From NCBI RefSeq assembly GCF_016623495.1, contig NZ_JAEHHL010000001.1, positions 310,001-374,000 on the forward strand: DNA of 64,000 nt, given 5' to 3'. The translations under genes were made by a program, and so were the position numbers. This document shows, piece by piece, positions 27,273 through 35,878 of this stretch (the stretch's first letter is position 1; every line of letters begins with the position of its first letter). The notes beneath the pieces are model-generated. The model had not been told where the DNA came from. It did not search any database and was given only the letters and a program-made list of their open reading frames with translations. This DNA is from Thermohalobaculum xanthum. GTDB lineage: Bacteria > Pseudomonadota > Alphaproteobacteria > Rhodobacterales > Rhodobacteraceae.

Positions 27273-27803
27273 TGTCCTGTTTGCGCCGCATCAAACCGAT
27301 CGCGGCTTCCGCATGTGTTGCCAGCGCCCCGCGGCGAAATCAAGGTCACCTCGCGGGTTTCACCGGCTTCCTCGTCGCGCGCTTGGTGTTTGGCGCGTCA
27401 CCGATGGCCACGGACGCAGGGTCTTCCATGAAGCACAGGGGCGCCCGAAGCGCCCCTGACTGCGGTTACCCGCGTGTGATTATGATATTTTTTTCCCTGT
27501 CGAACTGGCCGTGCCGTTCGCGAAAGCATCTTTGGCCGCGATACTTGGCGCCGTCAACAGCCGATTTCGCTCTGTGCCGTCACGATCCGTGCATTTCCTG
27601 CAAATGCCGAGCATTCGGGCAGATGAACGCGCCGATGCCGCAAAAAGAACCGCGCCAGAGGCGCGGCCAAGTCGACAGGGAGGAGAAAAACCACAAATCC
27701 TGATACGCGTGAAAGTCACTGCATGGTCAGAGTGACTTGAAATGGTTAAGACGCTTCTGACGATACGAGGGAATTGAGGAAATTCCGGGGCGAGAGGGGC
27801 GTG
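27273..27803. other. 531-bp spacer upstream of the HerA-like gene
   Basis: No convincing protein gene is seen. It contains a hairpin CAGGGGCGC-CCGAA-GCGCCCCTG (27436-27458), an AT-rich patch near 27480-27495, and a cluster of structured elements at 27642-27749 described separately as a candidate small RNA. A degenerate copy of the TTTCACGCGTGAAA palindrome lies near 27705-27714. Confidence 0.5.
27642..27736 (-). ncRNA. Candidate small RNA with anti-Shine-Dalgarno motif and terminator
   Basis: On the minus strand: a small hairpin GTCACT...AGTGAC (27736-27715), a single-stranded stretch with CTCCTCCC (27685-27678), and a 7-bp hairpin CCGCGCC-TCT-GGCGCGG (27666-27650) followed by TTCTTTTT, a good intrinsic terminator. 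CCUCCUCCC-type sRNAs that mask ribosome sites are known stress RNAs in alphaproteobacteria; this matches 8 of the 9 motif bases. TTAACCAT, a CtrA half-site, lies just upstream (27749-27742). No clear promoter box was found, and the usual DUF1127 partner gene is absent. Confidence 0.4.
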
Positions 27804-29333
27804 ATGTCCGATAACGAGACAGTTTTCTTGGGCGGCGGCGGCGAAGGCTACGCGACCCCGTCAGTCCTGCGTCTTGGCTACGCCAACCGCCATGGCCTGG
27901 TCGCGGGGGCGACTGGGACGGGAAAGACCGTGACTTTGCAGATCCTTGCGGAAAGCTTCTCGGCCGCTGGCACCCCGGTGTTCCTCGCGGATGTTAAGGG
28001 CGATCTCTCGGGCCTCGCGGAACCCGGCGACCCGTCGCATCCGCTGCACGAGAAACTGATCGCCCGCGCGACGAAGATCCGCTTCGACGATTACGGCTAC
28101 GACGCGTTCCCCGTCACCTTCTGGGACCTCTTCGGCGAGAAGGGGCATCCGATTCGCACGACCATCACCGAGATGGGCCCGCTTCTGCTGGCGCGGCTGC
28201 TCGAGCTCAACGACACGCAGGAGGGCGTGCTCAACATCGTGTTTCGGCTGGCCCAGGAGGAAGGCCTCGCGCTGCTCGATCTCAAGGACCTGCAGGCGCT
28301 GCTGGTCTTCGCCGGCGAGAACGCGCGCGATCTCTCGCTCCGCTACGGCAACATCTCCAAGGCATCGGTCGGGGCGATCCAGAGGCGCCTGCTGGTGCTC
28401 GAGAACCAGGGCGCGGCAGGCTTCTTCGGCGAGCCCGCCCTGTCGCTCTCGGACATGATCTCGACCACCCCTGACGGCCGCGGACGGATCAACCTGCTGG
28501 CCGCCGACCGGCTCATGCACTCGCCCCGGCTCTACGCGACCTTCCTGCTGTGGCTGCTCTCCGAACTCTGGGAGGAGCTGCCCGAGATCGGCGACCCCGA
28601 CAAGCCGCGCTTCGTGTTCTTTTTCGACGAGGCGCATCTGCTGTTCGACGACGCCCCCAAGGCGCTGGTCGACAAGGTCGAGCAGGTAGCCCGTCTGATC
28701 CGCTCGAAGGGGGTGGGCGTCTACTTCGTGACGCAGCAGCCCGACGACGTGCCCGAGGACGTGCTCGCGCAGCTTGGCAACCGCATCCAGCACGCGCTGC
28801 GCGCCTTCACGCCGCGAGACGCCAAGGCGCTGCGGGCCGCCGCGCAGACCTTCCGCCCGAACCCGCGCTTCGACACCGAGACCGCGATCCGCGAGGTCGG
28901 GGTCGGCGAGGCGGTGGTGAGCTGCCTCGAGGCCAAGGGTGTCCCTGCCATGGTCGAGCGCGTCCTGATCCGGCCGCCGTCCTCGCGGCTCGGTCCCTGC
29001 GCAGACGCAACCCGGACAGCCGCGATCGCGCGATCGCCGGTGGCGGGGGTCTACGAGAAGGTGCTCGACCGCGACTCCGCCTTCGAGATGCTGCGCGCTC
29101 GCGCCGAGAAACGCGCGCAGGAAACGGCTCGTGCCTCCGAGGCCGAATCCGAGACCCCGCGCGAATACAACCGCGGCTCGCCCTGGGGCGGCGAGCGGAC
29201 AAAGAGCCAGCCGCGCCGCTCGTCGCGCACCGACAGCGCCAGCGACGCGCTGATCAAGTCGGTCGCGCGCGCCGCCGGGTCGCAGTTCGGCCGCAGCGTC
29301 GTGCGCTCGCTGCTGCGCGGCCTGTTCCGCTAG
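27804..29333 (+). CDS. HerA/YjgR-like ATPase (DUF853 family)
   Basis: 509 aa. It has Walker [13 protein letters not shown] (from residue 34), Walker [15 protein letters not shown], and the FtsK/HerA-like arginine and sensor segments ([19 protein letters not shown]). The tail is rich in Arg, Ser and Glu. E. coli YjgR is the namesake; its role is not established and it lacks a neighbouring NurA nuclease here. GAGG precedes the ATG at 27804; a start 30 nt upstream is less likely. It stands alone. Confidence 0.88.
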   Translation: MSDNETVFLGGGGEGYATPSVLRLGYANRHGLVAGATGTGKTVTLQILAESFSAAGTPVFLADVKGDLSGLAEPGDPSHPLHEKLIARATKIRFDDYGYDAFPVTFWDLFGEKGHPIRTTITEMGPLLLARLLELNDTQEGVLNIVFRLAQEEGLALLDLKDLQALLVFAGENARDLSLRYGNISKASVGAIQRRLLVLENQGAAGFFGEPALSLSDMISTTPDGRGRINLLAADRLMHSPRLYATFLLWLLSELWEELPEIGDPDKPRFVFFFDEAHLLFDDAPKALVDKVEQVARLIRSKGVGVYFVTQQPDDVPEDVLAQLGNRIQHALRAFTPRDAKALRAAAQTFRPNPRFDTETAIREVGVGEAVVSCLEAKGVPAMVERVLIRPPSSRLGPCADATRTAAIARSPVAGVYEKVLDRDSAFEMLRARAEKRAQETARASEAESETPREYNRGSPWGGERTKSQPRRSSRTDSASDALIKSVARAAGSQFGRSVVRSLLRGLFR

Positions 29334-29409
29334 GCCCAGCCGCCCCGCGACCTGGCCCGCCGGCCGTGCTGGCATGGTCCTGGCCACTTGAACCGACGGA
29401 GGGATCCGG

Positions 29410-30450
29410 ATGACCACCGGTGATGTTCGGCTGGAACTCGATATCGACAAGCTCGTCGCCTATCTCGGGCGCGAGATCCCCGATTTCGCGCCGCCCGTCG
29501 CCCTGCGCCAGTTCAGTGGCGGGCAGTCGAACCCGACCTACCTGATCACCGACGCGGCCGGCCGGCGTTACGTGCTGCGCCGCAAGCCCCCGGGCGCGCT
29601 CCTGCCCTCGGCCCATGCGATCGACCGCGAGTACCGGGTGATGCAGGCGGTTGCGGGGCAGGGGGTGCCCGTGCCGCGGATGCTGGTTCTGTGCGACGAC
29701 CGCGACGTGATCGGGTCCGAGTTCTACGTGATGGAGCACCTGACGGGCAGGGTGCTCTTCGACACCGATCTGCCCGGGATGACGCCAGACCAGCGCCGCC
29801 GGACCTATGATGCCGTCCTTGGCGCCCTTGCCGCGATCCACCGCGTAGACGCCGAGGCGGCGGGGCTCGCGGATTTCGGCAAGCCGGGCGGCTACATCGC
29901 GCGCCAGGTGCGGCGCTGGTCGCAGCAGTATCGCGCCTCGGCCACCGGCACGATCGAGGCGATGGACCGGCTCGAGGCGTGGTTGCCCGGCGCGGTCGAC
30001 GCGATCCCGGACGAGACCTGCCTCGTGCATGGCGACTTCCGGCTCGACAACGTGATGCTGCACCCCGACCGCCCCGAGGTGATCGCCGTTCTGGACTGGG
30101 AACTCTCGACCCTTGGCCATCCACTTGCGGATCTTGGCTATTTCCTCATGACCTGGGTGTTCCCCCAGGGGCTGCGCTTCGGGATGGCGCATCTCGACCT
30201 CGCGGCGCTGGGGATCCCCTCGATGGAGGAGATGGTCGCCACCTATTCCCGCCTGACCGGGCGTGACGGGGTGGCCAACCTCGACGTGCTGCTGGCCTAC
30301 AACATCTGGCGCCTCGCGGCGATCCTCCAGGGGGTCTATCACCGGGGCCTGCAGGGCAACGCGGCGTCCGAGGAAGCGCTGACGATGGGCAAGGACGTGG
30401 ACCGGCTTGCACAACTGGCTTGGCACTATGCACGGCGGGCCGGCGGGTGA
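29410..30450 (+). CDS. Phosphotransferase family protein (APH/ACAD10-like kinase)
   Basis: 346 aa with an aminoglycoside-phosphotransferase/choline-kinase fold. It has FSGGQSNPTYLIT (nucleotide loop), the Brenner motif CLVHGDFRLDNVML, and DWELSTLGHPLADLGYF with the metal-binding Asp. This branch corresponds to the N-terminal kinase domain of ACAD10/ACAD11, linked to phosphorylation of 4-hydroxy fatty acyl-CoAs; that substrate is an inference by family. GGAGGGATCCGG lies before the ATG. Confidence 0.85.
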   Translation: MTTGDVRLELDIDKLVAYLGREIPDFAPPVALRQFSGGQSNPTYLITDAAGRRYVLRRKPPGALLPSAHAIDREYRVMQAVAGQGVPVPRMLVLCDDRDVIGSEFYVMEHLTGRVLFDTDLPGMTPDQRRRTYDAVLGALAAIHRVDAEAAGLADFGKPGGYIARQVRRWSQQYRASATGTIEAMDRLEAWLPGAVDAIPDETCLVHGDFRLDNVMLHPDRPEVIAVLDWELSTLGHPLADLGYFLMTWVFPQGLRFGMAHLDLAALGIPSMEEMVATYSRLTGRDGVANLDVLLAYNIWRLAAILQGVYHRGLQGNAASEEALTMGKDVDRLAQLAWHYARRAGG

Positions 30451-30605
30451 ATTGTGACCCGGGACCCCGTCGGGGTGCGTCGAGGCTGCGCTTGACCTCG
30501 GCACCGAAACGACGAAAACGGGGCTGACGCCCCATGCGCGGCCGCTCCGGCACGCCTGCGGCCAAGAATTCTAGACGGGCCACGCCCGACCAAGGGAGAC
30601 GCGAG

Positions 30606-32108
30606 ATGACCACGGAACTCACCCATTTCATCGGCGGCAAGCATGTGAAGGGCACCTCGGGCCGCTTCGCCGACGTGTTCAACCCGGCGACCGGCGAGGT
30701 CCAGGCCAAGGTGCCGCTCGCCTCGAAGGCCGAGGTGCGCGCCGCGGTCGAGAATGCGATGGCCGCCCAGCCCGCATGGGCCGCGCAGAACCCGCAGAAG
30801 CGCGCCCGCGTGATGATGAAGTTCGTCCAGCTTCTGCATCGCGACATGGACAAGCTGGCCGAGGCGCTGTCGCGCGAGCATGGCAAGACGCTGCCCGATG
30901 CTCGCGGCGACGTGCAGCGCGGCCTCGAGGTAGCCGAGTTCTGCATCGGCGCGCCGCATCTGCTGAAGGGCGAATACACCGACGGCGCAGGCCCCGGCAT
31001 CGACATGTACTCGATGCGCCAGGCGCTTGGCGTGGTCGCGGGCATCACGCCCTTCAACTTCCCCGCCATGATCCCGATGTGGAAGTTCTGCCCCGCGCTG
31101 GTCTGCGGCAATGCCTTCATTCTCAAGCCGTCCGAGCGCGATCCCTCGGTGCCGCTCATGCTGGCCGAGCTTATGCTCGAGGCCGGCGCGCCCGAGGGCA
31201 TCCTCAACGTCGTGAACGGCGACAAGGAATCGGTGGACGCGATCCTCGACGACACCGACATCCATGCGGTGGGCTTCGTCGGCTCGACGCCGATCGCCCA
31301 CTACGTCTATTCGCGCGGCACCGCGGCCGGCAAGCGCGTGCAGTGCTTTGGTGGCGCCAAGAACCACATGATCGTCATGCCCGATGCCGATATCGACCAG
31401 GCGGTCGACGCTCTGATCGGCGCGGGCTATGGCGCGGCGGGTGAGCGCTGCATGGCGATCTCGGTTGCCGTTCCGGTGGGCGAGGAGACGGCGGATCGTC
31501 TCATCTCCAAGCTGGCACCGCGCGTCGAGAGCTTGAAGATCGGGCCGTATACTGCTGGCGAAGACGTGGATTTCGGCCCGCTCGTGACCCGCGAAGCCTA
31601 TACCCGCGTCAAGGGGCTGGTGGACAGCGGCGTCAAGCAGGGCGCCGACCTGGTGGTCGATGGCCGCAATTTCCGCCTTCAGGGCTACGAGGACGGCAAC
31701 TTCATCGGTGGCTGCCTGTTCGACCGCGTGACCAAGGACATGGACATCTACAAGACCGAGATCTTTGGCCCGGTCCTGTGCACCGTGCGCGCCAAGACCT
31801 ACGAGGAGGCACTGGGCCTTGCCATGGACCACGAGTATGGCAACGGCACCGCCATCTTCACCCGTGACGGCGACACCGCGCGCGACTTCGCCAACCGGAT
31901 CAACATCGGCATGGTCGGCATCAACGTGCCGATCCCGGTGCCGCTGGCCTATCACACCTTCGGCGGCTGGAAGAAATCGGTGTTTGGCGATCTCAACCAG
32001 CACGGGCCCGACGCGATCCGCTTCTACACGCGCACCAAGACGGTCACCGCGCGCTGGCCCTCGGGCGTGAAGGAAGGCGCCGAGTTCTCGATCCCAGTCA
32101 TGGGCTGA
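30606..32108 (+). CDS. mmsA: Methylmalonate-semialdehyde dehydrogenase (CoA-acylating)
   Basis: 500 aa, aldehyde dehydrogenase family 6. It converts methylmalonate semialdehyde or malonate semialdehyde to propionyl-CoA or acetyl-CoA in valine, inositol and beta-alanine catabolism. Landmarks are GVVAGITPFNFPAMIPMWKF, VGFVGSTPIAHYV, and the catalytic-Cys segment GAAGERCMAISVAV, all characteristic of MmsA. GGGAGACGCGAG precedes the ATG. The usual mmsB partner is not next to it. Confidence 0.95.
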   Translation: MTTELTHFIGGKHVKGTSGRFADVFNPATGEVQAKVPLASKAEVRAAVENAMAAQPAWAAQNPQKRARVMMKFVQLLHRDMDKLAEALSREHGKTLPDARGDVQRGLEVAEFCIGAPHLLKGEYTDGAGPGIDMYSMRQALGVVAGITPFNFPAMIPMWKFCPALVCGNAFILKPSERDPSVPLMLAELMLEAGAPEGILNVVNGDKESVDAILDDTDIHAVGFVGSTPIAHYVYSRGTAAGKRVQCFGGAKNHMIVMPDADIDQAVDALIGAGYGAAGERCMAISVAVPVGEETADRLISKLAPRVESLKIGPYTAGEDVDFGPLVTREAYTRVKGLVDSGVKQGADLVVDGRNFRLQGYEDGNFIGGCLFDRVTKDMDIYKTEIFGPVLCTVRAKTYEEALGLAMDHEYGNGTAIFTRDGDTARDFANRINIGMVGINVPIPVPLAYHTFGGWKKSVFGDLNQHGPDAIRFYTRTKTVTARWPSGVKEGAEFSIPVMG

Positions 32109-32207
32109 TCCTGTGCGGGGCGGGCATCGCCGGATGCGATGTCCGCCCTTGCTTGCCGGCGCGCTGCCGGCTGCCTTGCGGGCGGGCATACGATTGCCGG
32201 CGATGCC

Positions 32208-32639
32208 ATGACGATCACCATGCTGGCCGCCCTCGGCACGCTCTTCCTCGCGGCGTTCGGTGCCGCGACCGTTCTTCCCTTCCAGTCCGAGGTCGTCTTC
32301 GCCGCCATGGCGGTCGAGGAGGTGGCGCCGCTCTGGCTGCTGGTCACGGTGGCCTCGGTCGGCAATACGCTCGGCTCGGTCGTGAACTATGCGATGGGCC
32401 TCTTCATCGAGCACTGGAAGGCCAGCCGCTGGTTCCCGGTGACCGAGAAGCAGCTCGCACGCGCTCAGGACTGGTATGCGCGCTGGGGCGTGTGGACGCT
32501 GCTGCTCAGCTGGGCGCCGTTCGGCGACGGCTTCACGGTCGTCGCGGGCATCATGCGCACGAATTTCTGGCTGTTCCTCGGCCTCGTCGCGATCGCCAAG
32601 ACGGGCCGCTTCCTGCTGCTCGCCTGGGCGCTGGCATGA
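32208..32639 (+). CDS. YqaA/DedA-type small inner-membrane protein
   Basis: 143 aa. Hydrophobic helices include LAALGTLFLAAFGAATVLPF and the C-terminal FLGLVAIAKTGRFLLLAWAL. The conserved core is SEVVFAAM, then SVGNTLGSVVNYAMG and RWGVWTLLLSWAPFGDGFTV. The DedA/SNARE-associated superfamily handles membrane lipid or envelope homeostasis (undecaprenyl phosphate or lipid flipping for DedA). The ATG chosen gives a hydrophobic start; the upstream open frame is Cys/Ala-rich and not conserved-looking. Confidence 0.85.
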   Translation: MTITMLAALGTLFLAAFGAATVLPFQSEVVFAAMAVEEVAPLWLLVTVASVGNTLGSVVNYAMGLFIEHWKASRWFPVTEKQLARAQDWYARWGVWTLLLSWAPFGDGFTVVAGIMRTNFWLFLGLVAIAKTGRFLLLAWALA

Positions 32640-32706
32640 GGGGCGGATGGGCGCCTCGGCCGAGCATCACATCGCCATCGAAGCGTGATGATGCGAGAAC
32701 GCATTC

Positions 32707-32741
32707 ATATCAATAAGTTATACTGAATTTCACGCGTGAAA
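32707..32741 (-). repeat. Palindromic interspersed element, copy 2
   Basis: The perfect palindrome TTTCACGCGTGAAA (32728-32741) is followed on the minus strand, after 13 nt, by ATTGATAT (32714-32707). It lies 40 nt past the uvrB stop, right behind the GC hairpin, between two convergent genes. Same layout and spacing as copy 1. Confidence 0.7.
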
Positions 32742-32743
32742 GT

Positions 32744-32762
32744 CGCGCCGCTACGCGGCGCG
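32744..32762. terminator. GC hairpin downstream of uvrB
   Basis: CGCGCCGC-TAC-GCGGCGCG forms an 8-bp stem 19 nt past the uvrB stop. The palindromic element follows immediately. Probable terminator shared by the convergent genes, though without a T-run. Confidence 0.55.
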
Positions 32763-32781
32763 GGCCATCGGTCTCGCTCCC

Positions 32782-34956
32782 TCACATCTTCTTGCGGGGC
32801 TTCGCCTTGTAGTTCCGAGTGCCCGGGCGCCCGGCGGTCGAGCGCGGCCGCACGGCGTCCGACACCTTGTCCTCCAGCGTGGACTGGCGGGCGAGTGGGT
32901 CGTCCGAGATCGCAAGTTCCATCGACTCGAGGCGACGCAATTCGTCGCGCAGCCGGGCCGCCTCCTCGAACTCCAGGTTCTCGGCCGCCTTCATCATGTC
33001 GCGGCGCAGCCCGTCCAGCACGGCGGCGAGGTTCTGGCCTCCCTTCGCGGCGATCTTGGGATCGATGGTCGCTGTCACCCGCGACATGTCGGTCTCGCCC
33101 TCGTAGAGCCCCTTGAGGATATCCTCGACGTTCTTCTTCACCGTGGCCGGCGTGATCCCGTGCTCGCGGTTGTACTCGACCTGGCGCGCTCGGCGGCGCT
33201 CGGTCTCGGCCAGGGCGCGGCTCATCGAGCCGGTCTCGCGGTCGGCATACATGATCACGCGGCCCTCGGCATTGCGCGCGGCACGGCCGATCGTCTGGAT
33301 CAGCGAGGTCTCGGAGCGCAGGAACCCTTCCTTGTCGGCGTCGAGGATCGCGACCAGCTGGCATTCCGGGATGTCGAGCCCCTCGCGCAGGAGGTTGATC
33401 CCGACCAGCACGTCGAAGGCGCCCAGACGCAGGTCTCGGATGATCTCGATGCGCTCGATCGTGTCGATGTCCGAGTGCATGTAGCGCACCCTCACGCCCT
33501 GTTCGTGCAGGTATTCCGTCAGATCCTCGGCCATGCGCTTGGTCAGGGTGGTGCAGAGCACGCGGCCCCCCGCGGCGGCGACCTTGTGGCACTCGTCGAG
33601 CAGGTCGTCGACCTGCGCGCGCACCGGACGCACCTCGACCTGCGGATCGACCAGGCCGGTCGGCCGGATCACCTGCTCGACGAAGACGCCGCCCGTGCGC
33701 TCGAGCTCCCACGGCCCCGGCGTCGCAGAGACGAACACCGATTGCGGCCGCATGGCGTCCCACTCCTCGAACTTGAGGGGCCGGTTGTCCATGCACGAGG
33801 GCAGGCGGAAGCCGTACTCCGCGAGGGTGAACTTGCGGCGGTAGTCGCCCCGGTACATGCCGCCCAGCTGCGGGACGGTGACGTGGCTCTCGTCCGCGAA
33901 CACCAGCGCGTTGTCGGGGATGTACTCGAACAGCGTCGGCGGCGGCTCGCCCGCCTTCCGGCCCGTGAGGTAGCGCGAGTAGTTTTCGATGCCGTTGCAG
34001 ACGCCCGTCGCCTCGAGCATCTCGAGGTCGAAATTGGTCCGCTGCTCGAGCCGCTGCGCCTCGAGGAGGCGGCCCTCTTTCGTAAGGAAATCGAGCCGTT
34101 CGCGAAGCTCGCTTCGAATCGACTTGATGGCCTGGTTCAGCGTCGGGCGCGGCGTCACATAGTGCGAGTTCGCGTAGATGCGCACGCGCTCGAGCTTGCC
34201 GCTGCGCTCGCCCGTCAGCGGGTCGAATTCGGTAATGCTCTCAAGCTCGTCCCCGAAGAAGCTGAAGCGCCAGGCCCGGTCCTCGAGGTGCGCCGGCCAG
34301 ATCTCGAGCGCGTCGCCACGCACCCGGAAGGCGCCGCGCTGAAAGGCGACGTCGTTGCGGCGGTACTGCTGGGCGACGAGCTCACGCGTGACCGCCTGCA
34401 AGTCGTGCTGTCCGCCGGCCACGAGATCCTGGGTCATCGCGCCATATGTCTCGACCGCCCCGATGCCGTAGATGCAGCTGACGGACGCGACGATGATCAC
34501 GTCGTCGCGCTCGAGCAGCGCCCGGGTCGCGGCGTGGCGCATCCGGTCGATCTGCTCGTTTATCTGTGACTCTTTCTCGATGTAGGTGTCCGAGCGCGGG
34601 ACGTAGGCTTCCGGCTGGTAATAGTCGTAGTAGGAAACGAAATACTCGACCGAGTTGTCGGGAAAGAACGACTTGAACTCACCGTAAAGCTGGGCCGCAA
34701 GTGTCTTGTTTGGCGCAAGAATTATCGCTGGCCGCTGCGTTGCCTCGATCACTTTGGCCATGGTGTAGGTCTTGCCGGTTCCCGTGGCGCCCAGCAGCAC
34801 CTGGTCGCGCTCGCCGCCATCGACACCGGCCACGAGTTCCTCGATCGCGCGCGGCTGGTCGCCTGCCGGCTCGAACGCGGTGTGCATGACGATGCGCCGG
34901 CCACCTTCGAGTTTCTCGCGCGCCGGGCGATTCGGAGTCGGCAGCGTGAGGGTCAT
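32782..34956 (-). CDS. uvrB: Excinuclease ABC subunit B
   Basis: 724 aa. DNA damage verification helicase of nucleotide excision repair. Walker A is [14 protein letters not shown] (residues 55-68), the strand-separating beta-hairpin is in [20 protein letters not shown], the late motif [19 protein letters not shown] is helicase motif VI, and a C-terminal UVR motif ([19 protein letters not shown]) binds UvrC. An extra N-terminal stretch of about 25 residues makes it longer than E. coli UvrB. A LexA-type box upstream indicates SOS control. Confidence 0.97.
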   Translation of the reverse strand: MTLTLPTPNRPAREKLEGGRRIVMHTAFEPAGDQPRAIEELVAGVDGGERDQVLLGATGTGKTYTMAKVIEATQRPAIILAPNKTLAAQLYGEFKSFFPDNSVEYFVSYYDYYQPEAYVPRSDTYIEKESQINEQIDRMRHAATRALLERDDVIIVASVSCIYGIGAVETYGAMTQDLVAGGQHDLQAVTRELVAQQYRRNDVAFQRGAFRVRGDALEIWPAHLEDRAWRFSFFGDELESITEFDPLTGERSGKLERVRIYANSHYVTPRPTLNQAIKSIRSELRERLDFLTKEGRLLEAQRLEQRTNFDLEMLEATGVCNGIENYSRYLTGRKAGEPPPTLFEYIPDNALVFADESHVTVPQLGGMYRGDYRRKFTLAEYGFRLPSCMDNRPLKFEEWDAMRPQSVFVSATPGPWELERTGGVFVEQVIRPTGLVDPQVEVRPVRAQVDDLLDECHKVAAAGGRVLCTTLTKRMAEDLTEYLHEQGVRVRYMHSDIDTIERIEIIRDLRLGAFDVLVGINLLREGLDIPECQLVAILDADKEGFLRSETSLIQTIGRAARNAEGRVIMYADRETGSMSRALAETERRRARQVEYNREHGITPATVKKNVEDILKGLYEGETDMSRVTATIDPKIAAKGGQNLAAVLDGLRRDMMKAAENLEFEEAARLRDELRRLESMELAISDDPLARQSTLEDKVSDAVRPRSTAGRPGTRNYKAKPRKKM

Positions 34957-35020
34957 TCGTTCTCTCCAACCTGGTGCGCAAAGCTATGGAACATGGGGCG
35001 TTGGCGCGCAATGCACCGGC

Positions 35021-35035
35021 GAACATTAATCGAAC
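35021..35035 (-). promoter_or_regulatory. LexA (SOS) box upstream of uvrB
   Basis: GAAC-ATTAATC-GAAC matches the alphaproteobacterial LexA operator GAAC-N7-GAAC (GTTC-N7-GTTC on the uvrB strand) exactly. It lies 65-79 bp before the uvrB start, a sensible operator distance for a damage-repair gene. Confidence 0.8.
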
Positions 35036-35040
35036 GTTAA
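35026..35040. promoter_or_regulatory. CtrA-type full site overlapping the LexA box
   Basis: TTAA-TCGAACG-TTAA fits the TTAA-N7-TTAA recognition pattern of the cell-cycle regulator CtrA, and it shares 10 bp with the LexA box. It is followed by another TTAA. The region can serve uvrB (minus) or the small plus-strand frame at 35110. Confidence 0.5.
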
Positions 35041-35109
35041 TTAATTCGCCTCACGATGGGGTTTCAAGAGTAGTCGCTGATTGACGGCGCTCGCGCTATA
35101 GGTGTAAAG

Positions 35110-35340
35110 ATGTTCCTGCAAGCAGCAGATCGCCGCCAGCTTGATGCAACATCCACCCCACCCTCGCTCCCTGCATCAGGTTGGCGGCGTGACTTCCCGA
35201 GAAAGCACGGAATTCACGACTCGCAGCATCCGCGAGTTCAGTCGGATATCGAGCGCCACGATCCCGCTTTGGCGGTTTTCCTCGCGCCCGTGATCGGTGC
35301 CGGTATCTGGGGCGTTATCCTCTACATGATCTTCGCATGA
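35110..35340 (+). CDS. Hypothetical small protein with a C-terminal membrane helix
   Basis: 76 aa, unrecognised. The only clear feature is the hydrophobic end ALAVFLAPVIGAGIWGVILY, a possible membrane anchor; the first 45 residues are polar and low in conservation signals. An AGGTG lies about 7 nt before the ATG. It is divergent from uvrB and shares the LexA/CtrA-type spacer. It may be a real tail-anchored peptide or chance. Confidence 0.35.
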   Translation: MFLQAADRRQLDATSTPPSLPASGWRRDFPRKHGIHDSQHPRVQSDIERHDPALAVFLAPVIGAGIWGVILYMIFA

Positions 35341-35494
35341 TTGCGTGGCCTGCATGCCGGGATCTATGGCTTGGCCCTCGTGTCGCCATAGCCCCGTTCA
35401 TGCGGCGTGATGCAACTTGCCTTCCTCTCGGAATCTGGCGATACCTTCCGCCGCAAGGCATCATGCAAACCGAGCAGGCGAGGCGACGGAACCG

Positions 35495-35806
35495 ATGACC
35501 GCACGTATCTACCAGCCCGCGAAGAGCGCCATGACCTCGGGCGAGGGGAACACGCGATCGTGGGTGCTCGAGTTCGAACCGGCCGAGCGCAAGTCGATCG
35601 ATCCCCTGATGGGCTGGACCAGCACGGGTGACATGGGGTCTCAGGTTCGCCTGCGTTTCGCGACGCGCGAGGCCGCCATCGACTATGCCGTGCGCCACGG
35701 AATTCCCCATCGCGTCGAGGAGCCGAAGAAGCGCGGCAAGACGATCCGCCCGCTGGGGTATGGCGGTAACTATGCCCACAACCGCCGCATCGCCTGGACG
35801 CACTGA
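35495..35806 (+). CDS. ETC complex I subunit, NDUFS4-like accessory protein
   Basis: 103 aa. The conserved family core is MTARIYQPAKSAMTSGEG, then RKSIDPLMGWTSTGDMGSQ and LRFATREAAIDYAVRHG. Homologues of the mitochondrial 18-kDa NDUFS4 subunit accompany complex I in alphaproteobacteria. It is encoded away from nuo genes here, which is usual. The ATG at 35495 matches the conserved N-terminus; an upstream extension is non-conserved. Confidence 0.92.
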   Translation: MTARIYQPAKSAMTSGEGNTRSWVLEFEPAERKSIDPLMGWTSTGDMGSQVRLRFATREAAIDYAVRHGIPHRVEEPKKRGKTIRPLGYGGNYAHNRRIAWTH

Positions 35807-35878
35807 ATTCTGCGACAAAGCATGATCGCGGCGGCGCCGGGCGAACATTGCGGCTGCGCTCGTGCCGAGGAGTGAGCG

